Shown in pieces: positions 6,558 through 12,886 of a stretch of DNA of 14,267 nucleotides. Source of the stretch: Sulfurimonas sp. (GTDB taxonomy: Bacteria; Campylobacterota; Campylobacteria; Campylobacterales; Sulfurimonadaceae); contig NZ_JALOAN010000045.1 of assembly GCF_023228785.1 (NCBI RefSeq), positions 1 to 14,267 of the forward strand, in the 5' to 3' direction. Within the stretch, counting starts at the first letter, position 1; each line of letters begins with the position of its first letter. Under the pieces are notes generated by a model, which made no database searches, was not told the DNA's origin, and worked only from the letters and a program-made list of their open reading frames with translations. A program made the translations under genes and the position numbers.

Positions 6558-7209
6558 TCTTTTCTCCTAAGTATTTTTCTATTTTTTCTTCTTCAACTTT
6601 TTCTAGCTCTTCGTAGTAGAGTGTAGTCTCAACATAATCATCTATCTCATATAGAGTAAATATGTCATCTGCAAAAGGCTCTAAAAGTTCTAGCGTATCA
6701 CGAGGTAGGACAGGAACTGCAATATATAAGGCTTTTGGCTTCATCGCCAAAATAGTTTTTATCGCAGTCATCAACCGAAGCCCAGTTTCACTTCCCTCAT
6801 CAATAAGCAAAACTACTTCGCCTTTCATAGATGCAAAAGGTCTTCCTTTTCTATATTGATAAACATAGCTGAGTATTTGCTCTTCGTGCTTTCTTTGAGC
6901 TTCTCCATAGATATAGTCATACTGAATATCAAATGTTTTTACTAATTGTTCATTTATAACTATCTCTTCTCTTTCACTAACTCTTGCTATCTCACAATCA
7001 TCATTATTTGGAGCTAAGATGGCTTCTGAGAAGAGAAAATCAAGTGCATTTGGAAGCTTTTTTCTAAGAAGATAAGCTAATTCCAACCCACCTCTAGATA
7101 TTGCCACCATTTTCCAAGACTCATCTTTGAGTCTTTGCATAGGTATAACATCCATTAGCTTTGTAGCAGCATCTTGTCTGTTTTTAAGTATGTGTTTATA
7201 CTTTTTCAT
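6547..7209 (-). CDS. Phosphoribosyltransferase-like protein of unknown substrate
   Basis: A 220-residue cytoplasmic protein with a type I phosphoribosyltransferase fold. The putative PRPP loop is LLIDEGSETG at residues 134-143, preceded by the hydrophobic strand EVV. An early MVAISRGGLELAYLL segment (34-48) corresponds to the loop after the first strand. The usual double acidic pair of the PRPP motif reads D-E. The C-terminus (190-220) is strongly acidic and probably helical. The substrate cannot be read from the sequence; purine, pyrimidine or nucleoside salvage are all possible. It lies between lptD (16-base gap) and pnp (11-base overlap), a linkage I recall from Helicobacter. Its ribosome binding site is weak (AGGA about ten bases before the ATG), so coupling to lptD translation is likely. 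Confidence 0.85.
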   Translation of the reverse strand: MKKYKHILKNRQDAATKLMDVIPMQRLKDESWKMVAISRGGLELAYLLRKKLPNALDFLFSEAILAPNNDDCEIARVSEREEIVINEQLVKTFDIQYDYIYGEAQRKHEEQILSYVYQYRKGRPFASMKGEVVLLIDEGSETGLRLMTAIKTILAMKPKALYIAVPVLPRDTLELLEPFADDIFTLYEIDDYVETTLYYEELEKVEEEKIEKYLGEKNEI

Positions 7210-7225
7210 ATCTTATAATCCTAAA

Positions 7226-9385
7226 TTATTCTGACAATTTATGTTCATAAAGAGGACCACTGTTTGGACTCATCATGGGTTTTAGAGCTATTGTAAGGTA
7301 GATATATCTGTCATATATAGAAGTTGAACCAGTTTCTGTTAGTACTGGTCTGTTGTTTTCTAGATATTTAAGACCAAAATTCCAACATTTTTGTTGATAT
7401 AAAAAGCCTATCTCAGTACTCTTTTTCATGCTTCTTTCTATATCATAATTATATCTTATATGGTAAGAATAATGCTTGTTGTAAGTATAACTAGCACTAG
7501 ATGTGAGATAGCTTGTATAAGGAGAATAAGTAGAAGTCTCTTTTAAAAATGTATCCCTGTAAAGATGAGATAGAGAGATGTTAAAGCTATCGGTGTTGTA
7601 CGAGATCTCATTATAAAGTTTTGAAAATTTATTTTCATCATAATTATATAAAAGATTATTATATAGTCTTATGCTAGAAGTGATTTGATAGTCAAGCTCA
7701 TTTTCTAACTCTCCAAGACGGTTTTGCACATTTTCATAGTTTATTTTTTGAGCCAAGCTATGATAGAGTATTTGTTCTCCCGTAGCATTATAAATATATT
7801 GTGAAAAGTCAAGTTGAAGCTCTTCTTCTACATCTGATATATTATAAAATTCACATTGAGGAGTATCTTTATTTTCTGCTTCAGAGCAAAATTTTTGATA
7901 ATTTTGATAAAAACCAGTTCTTGTTTGTCCTCCATCAATCTTGTAGCTAGAACCAAACCCTACAACATGAGTAAAGTCTTCATAAGCCTTGCTTAACTGA
8001 GAAGAGAGTGAAAAAACATGATGATTCCTTGCATAATATCCATTTTCCCACTCAGTTATTTTAACTTCTTCTCTTCCGTTGAATTTTGAATGTTGAGCAT
8101 ATAAAATAGTTTTATATGAAGCATTTAGATACTCATCAAAAAAAGTAGCTTGAAGGCTTATTGGTATATTGATATCTGTTTGAGTTGTATGTTTTCCAAC
8201 CTTTCTATAAAGATTGTTGCTTTGTATATCTAAGTTATATATAAGATGATCATCTAAAAAAGTATCTAAATATCTATGGTAGTGTAGTGTTGGTATTTTT
8301 TGAATAGTATCATCATTATTAACTTTTGTTAAGTCTTGATAGTATTTAAAATATGCACCAAAGTAGTCTGTGTCATTGTTGTAAAAGAGATTAACTTTTG
8401 AGAGAATTTGAGATGAAGTTGCATTTTCAATTGTGTCATTTGTGGATAGATTTATATAATCAACATCATTCATATGGTTTATATCAATATAGAGTCCTGA
8501 TTGTCCTTTGAGTTTTGTACCAAACCATTGGTTTATAACATCACTATTATCATATAAAAAGTTATATCCATAGTGCTTATCATTTGCTAGTTCATTTTCT
8601 AGAGCATATTTATCTTGCTCTTTAAAATATCCAGTTGTAAGTTCTCCCTTTGATATAGCAGAATCTACAAATCTAAAAGTAGAGTAGCCTCCATAACCAC
8701 GGGAAGTTCTAACTTGTGGTTTTAACTCAAGATCCCACCAATTTTGCTCAGCAATGTAGATAGGTTGTTCATAATAAAAACCTTCAGCCTCAGATAGGCC
8801 AAACGCAGGGACTAAAAGACCAGTTCTTCTTTTTGTATCAAGCGAATAACCAATGTAGGGAGTATAAAAAACAGGAATATCGTAGATGAAAATTCTAGCA
8901 TTAAAAATATTTAACCACATATCATCAGAGTTGTATGTTGAAGAAGAAAAGTGTAGTTTCCAAAGCGGATCATTAGGGTTACATCCGCTCATAACCCCAG
9001 AAGAGATCTCAAAGTCTTTGTCAAAAGTACAACCCTCATCTGCACTGATCCAAACTTGAGAGTTTTTCTCAAGCATGTAGAAGGGTCTAAAAACTCTCTC
9101 TTTTTTGGCAATATTTAGTCTTGCATAATCTCCTAAGAGTTTATATTTATTTGCTTGATTAGCACGAATGTTTCCAAAGAGTTCTAGATTTGAGGTGTTT
9201 TTATCGTAAATAGCCTCATCTGAACTTATAAAATAATCTTTATAAACTACAGTCACTTCACCTGTTGCTTTTATAATATTGTCTTTTGAATTCATATTGG
9301 TAGAGTAGATTTCGACTTTATCGTTTATCTCTTCACCATATATAAACGACGCTATCATCAAGATAACAAAAACTATCCTAAGCAT
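7226..9385 (-). CDS. lptD: LPS-assembly outer-membrane protein LptD (OstA/Imp)
   Basis: A 719-residue outer-membrane beta-barrel that inserts lipopolysaccharide into the outer leaflet together with LptE. Residues 1-17 are a signal peptide (MLRIVFVILMIASFIYG). Residues 20-110 form the periplasmic OstA jellyroll (IKATGEVTVVYKDYFISSDEAIYD). The conserved family signature falls at 171-193 (PVFYTPYIGYSLDT and the following TGLLVP). The rest is aromatic-rich alternating strand sequence. Cysteine pairs at 119/135 and 500/511 could form disulfides, but the spacing differs from the C-terminal pair of E. coli LptD, so the pairing is unknown. The ATG overlaps the end of the RDD gene by eight bases and has no good ribosome binding site of its own, implying translational coupling. 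Confidence 0.95.
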   Translation of the reverse strand: MLRIVFVILMIASFIYGEEINDKVEIYSTNMNSKDNIIKATGEVTVVYKDYFISSDEAIYDKNTSNLELFGNIRANQANKYKLLGDYARLNIAKKERVFRPFYMLEKNSQVWISADEGCTFDKDFEISSGVMSGCNPNDPLWKLHFSSSTYNSDDMWLNIFNARIFIYDIPVFYTPYIGYSLDTKRRTGLLVPAFGLSEAEGFYYEQPIYIAEQNWWDLELKPQVRTSRGYGGYSTFRFVDSAISKGELTTGYFKEQDKYALENELANDKHYGYNFLYDNSDVINQWFGTKLKGQSGLYIDINHMNDVDYINLSTNDTIENATSSQILSKVNLFYNNDTDYFGAYFKYYQDLTKVNNDDTIQKIPTLHYHRYLDTFLDDHLIYNLDIQSNNLYRKVGKHTTQTDINIPISLQATFFDEYLNASYKTILYAQHSKFNGREEVKITEWENGYYARNHHVFSLSSQLSKAYEDFTHVVGFGSSYKIDGGQTRTGFYQNYQKFCSEAENKDTPQCEFYNISDVEEELQLDFSQYIYNATGEQILYHSLAQKINYENVQNRLGELENELDYQITSSIRLYNNLLYNYDENKFSKLYNEISYNTDSFNISLSHLYRDTFLKETSTYSPYTSYLTSSASYTYNKHYSYHIRYNYDIERSMKKSTEIGFLYQQKCWNFGLKYLENNRPVLTETGSTSIYDRYIYLTIALKPMMSPNSGPLYEHKLSE

Positions 9386-9827
9386 CTACAACCAAAGTGC
9401 TTGCGGTTTTGTCATGCCAAGTCTGTCTCTCTGGGTTTAGTAGTCCCCAAAGAAATCCCAAATATAAAAATAGTTCAGATATAACTCTAAATATAGCGCG
9501 GTTTAGTGCGACTATGACATTTGGAGTCTGCATAGTTTTTGTGTCAATGACTCGTATTTTCATAATTATTTTTCCAACACTAGCCCCATATTGCATTACA
9601 AAAAAAGCTTGATAGATGACCTTTAAGAGCATGAATTCTAATGCAAACTCATTTGTAAGGTTGATGATTTCTTCTGTAGTAGCAGCATTCGCAAAAGAAT
9701 CCCAGATAGAGATAATAAGCAAAAAAGAGAGTAGCATCTCATCTATAAAAAAAGCCATAGCTCTTTTTTTGTTACTTGTTAGAGTTATTTCTTCATTGTG
9801 AAGTTTGTTTTGTATCTCATCATTCAA
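9378..9827 (-). CDS. RDD-family inner-membrane protein
   Basis: A 149-residue membrane protein with about three hydrophobic segments (26-42, 62-78, 112-130). The family residues are visible: R22 and D29 in KKRAMAFFIDE before and in the first membrane segment, the GASVGKIIMKIRVID turn at 81-95, and D139 in NPERQTWHDKTASTLVV. RDD proteins are broadly distributed and mostly of unknown function; some have been proposed as ion antiporters. The gene lies 8 bases after purD and overlaps lptD by eight bases. The fixed position before lptD is suggestive of an envelope role, but that is inference. Confidence 0.9.
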   Translation of the reverse strand: MNDEIQNKLHNEEITLTSNKKRAMAFFIDEMLLSFLLIISIWDSFANAATTEEIINLTNEFALEFMLLKVIYQAFFVMQYGASVGKIIMKIRVIDTKTMQTPNVIVALNRAIFRVISELFLYLGFLWGLLNPERQTWHDKTASTLVVDA

Positions 9828-9835
9828 TGTATATC

Positions 9836-11101
9836 CTATAAGGCTTGATATGCTATATCAGTTCTAAGCTTTTTACCAGCAAAATGAACTTGTCCACATC
9901 TCATATAAGCTCTATCTCTCGCTTCTTTTATGGAATCTCCTAAACCAACACAGACTAAAACTCTACCACCATCTGCATAAAGGATGCCATCTTCTAGGCT
10001 TACTCCTGCATAAGAGATATGTGTATATTTCTCAATCTCTTCATGGTTTACCGCGTCAACAATTATCTCAGCAGGAGTTGAACTTTTATATGGGTAGTTC
10101 TCGCTTGCCATTACAACACCTACTGCAAATTGCTGTGAAAACTCTACTTTTATATCGCCGAGTCTATTTGTAGCAGCTTTATAAAACATATCGCTAACAC
10201 TTGAAGTCATAAGTGGCATAAGGATCTCACACTCTGGATCTCCAAAACGAACATTAAATTCTAGTGTAATTGGCTCACCGTTAACTACCATAATCCCGAT
10301 AAATAAAACTCCTTCAAAGGGAGCGTTCTCTTTTTTCATTCCATCAAGAGTAGGGCGGATGACTCTGTCTTTTACCTTTTGATAAAGTTCCTCATCAACT
10401 AAAGGAGTTGGAGCATAAGCTCCCATTCCACCAGTATTTGGACCCTCATCACCATCTTTTAGTCTTTTATGATCTTGTGCAGCTGGGAGAAGTATATAGT
10501 CATCGCCATCACAAACTGCAAACATTGAGAGTTCGTAACCATCTAAAAACTCTTCAACTATGACCTTAAGTCCTGCATCTCCAAAGCTTTTTCCACTTAG
10601 CATCTCTGAGATCGCAACTTTTGCTTCGTCGTGAGATTGTGCAATTATTACACCTTTTCCACCACAAAGTCCATCAGCTTTTACAACTATTGGAGCAGTT
10701 AAAGTCTCTGTAAATTTAAAGGCATCTTCTATAGAATCTGTCTCAATATAGCGGGCTGTTGGAATATTATATTTTGCAAGAAAGTTTTTCATATATACTT
10801 TTGAGCCCTCAAGCTTTGCAGCCTCTTTTGAGGGACCAAAAATAGTTAAATTGTGAGATTTGAAGATATCTACAACTCCATCAACAAGAGGAGCTTCTGG
10901 ACCTACTATTGTTAAGTCAATTTCATTTTGTTTTGCAAAAAGTGCAAGAGAATTATAATCGTTAATATTTATGTTTGTACCTAAGTTGTTTGTAGCGCCA
11001 TTTCCTGGCATAAAAAATAGTTCGTGATTTTCTTTTTCATTTTTGATAGCTCTAGCTATTGAGTATTCTCTTGCACCTGAGCCTAAAATTAATATTTTCA
11101 T
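9836..11101 (-). CDS. purD: Phosphoribosylamine-glycine ligase (GAR synthetase)
   Basis: A 421-residue ATP-grasp enzyme for the second step of purine synthesis, joining phosphoribosylamine and glycine with ATP. The N-terminal loop reads MKILILGSGAREYS, with Ala where many relatives have a second Gly. GPEAPLVDGVVD, then FGPSKEAAKLEGSK, follow at about 65-106. The ATP-grasp core shows VVKADGLCGGKGVII, QDHKRLKDGDEGPNTGGMGA and the metal-binding EFNVRFGDPECE. Length is normal and no defect is seen. AGGA stands 12 bases before the ATG. It is the first protein gene after the probable 6S RNA, whose 3' arm ends 57 bases upstream, and it heads the apparent run purD-RDD-lptD-PRT-pnp. A TATAAC at 11122-11127 could be its own -10 box but sits very close to the start. 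Confidence 0.97.
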   Translation of the reverse strand: MKILILGSGAREYSIARAIKNEKENHELFFMPGNGATNNLGTNININDYNSLALFAKQNEIDLTIVGPEAPLVDGVVDIFKSHNLTIFGPSKEAAKLEGSKVYMKNFLAKYNIPTARYIETDSIEDAFKFTETLTAPIVVKADGLCGGKGVIIAQSHDEAKVAISEMLSGKSFGDAGLKVIVEEFLDGYELSMFAVCDGDDYILLPAAQDHKRLKDGDEGPNTGGMGAYAPTPLVDEELYQKVKDRVIRPTLDGMKKENAPFEGVLFIGIMVVNGEPITLEFNVRFGDPECEILMPLMTSSVSDMFYKAATNRLGDIKVEFSQQFAVGVVMASENYPYKSSTPAEIIVDAVNHEEIEKYTHISYAGVSLEDGILYADGGRVLVCVGLGDSIKEARDRAYMRCGQVHFAGKKLRTDIAYQAL

Positions 11102-11134
11102 TGATAGTTTTTCCTGTAAAAGTTATAGTCGGAT

Positions 11135-11158
11135 TTACTTAGGTGAAGACCTTAGTAA
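11135..11158 (-). promoter_or_regulatory. Hairpin in the purD leader, next to the 6S-like RNA
   Basis: On the minus strand, TTACTAAGGT-CTTC-ACCTAAGTAA pairs over nine of ten positions with one A-A mismatch. It starts directly after the 3' closing arm of the putative 6S RNA and ends 33 bases before the purD ATG. No T-run follows, so it is not a classic terminator. It could be a processing signal, a weak terminator for the small RNA, or a leader structure. Confidence 0.5.
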
Positions 11159-11355
11159 TAGCCCGAAGTAGCCGTCTCGTATTTGGCTTGGTTCTAAAAG
11201 CCGTAATTGGGTGAAGAGAGTGTTTTATAACGGTGGCATCATCTCGATAGAGTTAACTATCTCAAACGATGACACCACACACAAAAACCCTACTTGTTCA
11301 CTATTTGAAAATGTAGAACCCTCATATTTACGATATCTCGAACTACTCAGACTAG
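11159..11355 (-). ncRNA. ssrS: Probable 6S RNA upstream of purD
   Basis: This 313-base gap between purD and the yceI-like gene holds a minus-strand sequence that folds into one long rod. Nested pairings from the ends inward are: TAGTCTG-AGTAG (11354-11343) with CTACT-T-CGGGCTA (11171-11159), using two G-U pairs and one bulge; TCGTA (11333-11329) with TACGA (11181-11177); GGTTCTA (11320-11314) with TAGAACC (11196-11190); a large loosely paired middle; and an apical hairpin with CATC/GATG and GATAG/CTATC around 11232-11275. A closing stem, central bubble and terminal stem-loop over about 197 bases is the 6S plan, an RNA that traps sigma-70 RNA polymerase in stationary phase. A TATAAT box ends six bases before the paired 5' end. 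As I recall, 6S genes lie upstream of purD in other Campylobacterota. Primary sequence was not compared. Confidence 0.7.
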
Positions 11356-11361
11356 AAGTTT

Positions 11362-11367
11362 ATTATA
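11362..11367 (-). promoter_or_regulatory. -10 box of the 6S-like RNA promoter
   Basis: A perfect TATAAT on the minus strand puts transcription start at about 11355, the very base where the rod-like RNA begins to pair. T-rich DNA lies upstream and no clear -35 element is visible. Confidence 0.65.
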
Positions 11368-11414
11368 CTAAAAGATTTCTTGATTCTATTTAAGAAAATC
11401 CTTTTTTATGGGAG

Positions 11415-11981
11415 TTATTTTGCTTTTATACCTTCGATCTCAATTTCTAGCTTAACATCTTCACCTATAGCAAAACCACCAGCTTCTAAAACAGAGTTGT
11501 AAGTTAGCCCAAAGTCAGCTCTCTTTATCTTTCCCTCTAGTGAAAAACCAGCTCTTTCATTACCCCATGGATCTACGATAGTTCCACCATTTTCATACTC
11601 CAGTTTGATGTTTTTTGTAACACCTTTTAGTGTAAAATCTCCATAAACATTATCTCCATCCATCTTGGTCATTTTAAATGTGATAGCTGGATATTCATCA
11701 GCATCAAAAATTTCCTCTTCTCTTAGATGAGTGTCTCTCTTTTTGTTTGCTGTGTCTATTGATTCTACTTGGATCTCGCCATATAGAGCTGTTAGTTTTT
11801 TAGTTTTTTCATCATAGTCAAATGTACCCTCAAAGTCACTAAAAGTGCCCTTAACATTTGATATCATCATATGTTTTACTTTAAAACCTATATTTGAGTG
11901 AGCTCTGTCAACATTGTATGAAGCCGCAAATAGTGACGATACAAATAGTGAACTTATAACGAGTAGCTTAGTGAATTTCAT
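11415..11981 (-). CDS. YceI-family periplasmic protein
   Basis: A 188-residue secreted protein of the YceI/lipocalin-like family, whose members bind polyisoprenoid lipids such as ubiquinone in a barrel; the physiological role is mostly unknown. Residues 1-19 are a signal peptide (MKFTKLLVISSLFVSSLFA). The mature part starts with YNVDRAHSNIGFKVKHMMIS, the family opening, followed by GTFSDFEGTFDYD, then TANKKRDTHLREEEIFDADEYPAITFK and GDFTLKGVTKNIKLE. The end (RADFGLTYNSVLEAGGFAIGEDVKLEIEIEG) split here as in relatives is intact. AAGGATG precedes the ATG. It is separated from hemD by 77 bases and from the 6S-like RNA promoter by about 48, so it is probably a single-gene unit. Confidence 0.95.
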   Translation of the reverse strand: MKFTKLLVISSLFVSSLFAASYNVDRAHSNIGFKVKHMMISNVKGTFSDFEGTFDYDEKTKKLTALYGEIQVESIDTANKKRDTHLREEEIFDADEYPAITFKMTKMDGDNVYGDFTLKGVTKNIKLEYENGGTIVDPWGNERAGFSLEGKIKRADFGLTYNSVLEAGGFAIGEDVKLEIEIEGIKAK

Positions 11982-12058
11982 TTTACATCCTTAGTGTTAA
12001 TTTGTAGTAGTTTATCATCGCACAACTTAAAGAGATATAACTAAAATATATTATCTAT

Positions 12059-12697
12059 TTATCGCAAAGAGAGCGCTAATTCCATGCAACTCTCTATGGA
12101 AGTAAACTTAGATATTTCATAATTTATTCCTTTTGGAAGAGCTTTTGCAGTTGTTGTTCCAATGACGACAACCTTAGCATTATTATCTATGTTATGAGTC
12201 TTTAAGAAACACTCTATAGATGATGGAGATGTAAAAATAAGTATAGGATCTCTCTCAACTTCTATTTCAAGTGCTTCTTTTGCACACTCACTCACATATA
12301 AGATCTCTTCATCTATAGAGTAATGATCAGCTTTACATTTAGCTACAAAATCTGAAGCGATTGATTTGGCTCTTAGATAGAGCCATTTTGTCTCTTTTGG
12401 CTTTTGTTCTATAAATTTAACTAAATTGTCTCCATACCCATCACCAAAATCTAAAATCTCTCCACCAAAATCTTTGTAAGCATCAGCAGTTTTTTTAGAT
12501 ACACAGAGAGCAGGTATATCTATAAAATCTTCTTTTTTATATTGTTTTAGAGCTTTTATAGTCTGTTTAGATGTGATGATGAGATGATCATAATTACTGA
12601 AGTTAATTTCTGGTTTTAAAAAGCAAACTTGCAGGGATTGTGCACTTATTGCATCTGGATGTTTTGAAGTAGCAAAGAGGTAAATTTGTCTTGACAT
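12059..12697 (-). CDS. hemD: Uroporphyrinogen-III synthase
   Basis: A 212-residue cytoplasmic enzyme that cyclises hydroxymethylbilane to uroporphyrinogen III for heme, siroheme and related tetrapyrroles. The family is poorly conserved. What can be seen is the two-domain alternating strand/helix pattern, with ITSKQTIKAL in the first half, WLYLRAKSIASDFV at the mid-protein, IFTSPSSIECFL, and VVVIGTTTAKAL followed by a C-terminal helix, as in HemD proteins. The start at 12697 (MSRQIYLFATSK) is chosen for the AGGAG at 12703-12707. The frame stays open to an ATG at 12766, but the extra residues are encoded by the inverted-repeat element and are unlike HemD. The TTGACA inside that element (12766-12761) might act as a -35 element, but no good -10 sits at the right distance. 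Confidence 0.82.
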   Translation of the reverse strand: MSRQIYLFATSKHPDAISAQSLQVCFLKPEINFSNYDHLIITSKQTIKALKQYKKEDFIDIPALCVSKKTADAYKDFGGEILDFGDGYGDNLVKFIEQKPKETKWLYLRAKSIASDFVAKCKADHYSIDEEILYVSECAKEALEIEVERDPILIFTSPSSIECFLKTHNIDNNAKVVVIGTTTAKALPKGINYEISKFTSIESCMELALSLR

Positions 12698-12702
12698 AGA
12701 GT

Positions 12703-12707
12703 CTCCT
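12703..12707 (-). promoter_or_regulatory. Ribosome binding site fixing the hemD start
   Basis: AGGAG on the minus strand lies five bases before the ATG at 12697. No comparable site precedes the upstream ATG at 12766. Confidence 0.8.
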
Positions 12708-12722
12708 AAAGCTTTTAAAGGA

Positions 12723-12843
12723 TAATTGAATGCTCTGATTAATCTATAAACTAGATTCCGTGTCAAGCACTAAATGACGAGACACGCGTCATCCTGAACT
12801 TGATTCAGGATCTAGCTTAATAATTGTTCAGAGCACTCAATTA
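12723..12843. repeat. 121-base inverted-repeat element (MITE-like composite palindrome)
   Basis: Terminal inverted repeats TAATTGAATGCTCTGA (12723-12738) and TCAGAGCACTCAATTA (12828-12843) match at 15 of 16 positions. Nested inside are CTAGAT (12751-12756) with ATCTAG (12810-12815), and ATGACG (12774-12779) with CGTCAT (12787-12792). Two local hairpins, CGTGTC/GACACG (12759-12786) and ATCCTGAA-CTTGA-TTCAGGAT (12791-12811), complete it. The core thus looks like two related units placed head to head. It encodes no transposase. The CGTCATCCTGAACTTG..TCAGGATCTAG type of sequence resembles dispersed palindromic repeats I recall from several bacterial genomes. It fills most of the gap between guaA and hemD. 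Confidence 0.8.
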
Positions 12844-12886
12844 AAAATATAAATAAAATTCTTAAAAATCTAAATTCTTCTTAATT

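Noticed and set aside
4584..6859. Plus-strand frames opposite pnp and the phosphoribosyltransferase gene
   Set aside because: Each lies wholly within a conserved minus-strand gene and has no independent coding features.
9397..9801. Two plus-strand frames opposite the RDD gene
   Set aside because: These are antisense shadows of a conserved membrane protein gene.
11211..11393. A 60-codon plus-strand frame starting MKRVFYNGG
   Set aside because: It runs antisense through the structured 6S-like RNA, has a poor ribosome binding site and shows no recognisable family features.
11102..11414. tmRNA, SRP RNA, RNase P RNA or a purine riboswitch in the purD leader
   Set aside because: There is no tRNA-like end or tag frame, no GGAAG-type SRP loop, no RNase P conserved core and no purine aptamer three-way junction; the long rod fits 6S RNA best.
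12698..12766. Upstream extension of hemD to an ATG at 12766
   Set aside because: The 23 extra codons are made of inverted-repeat sequence; AGGAG directly before the ATG at 12697 marks the real start.
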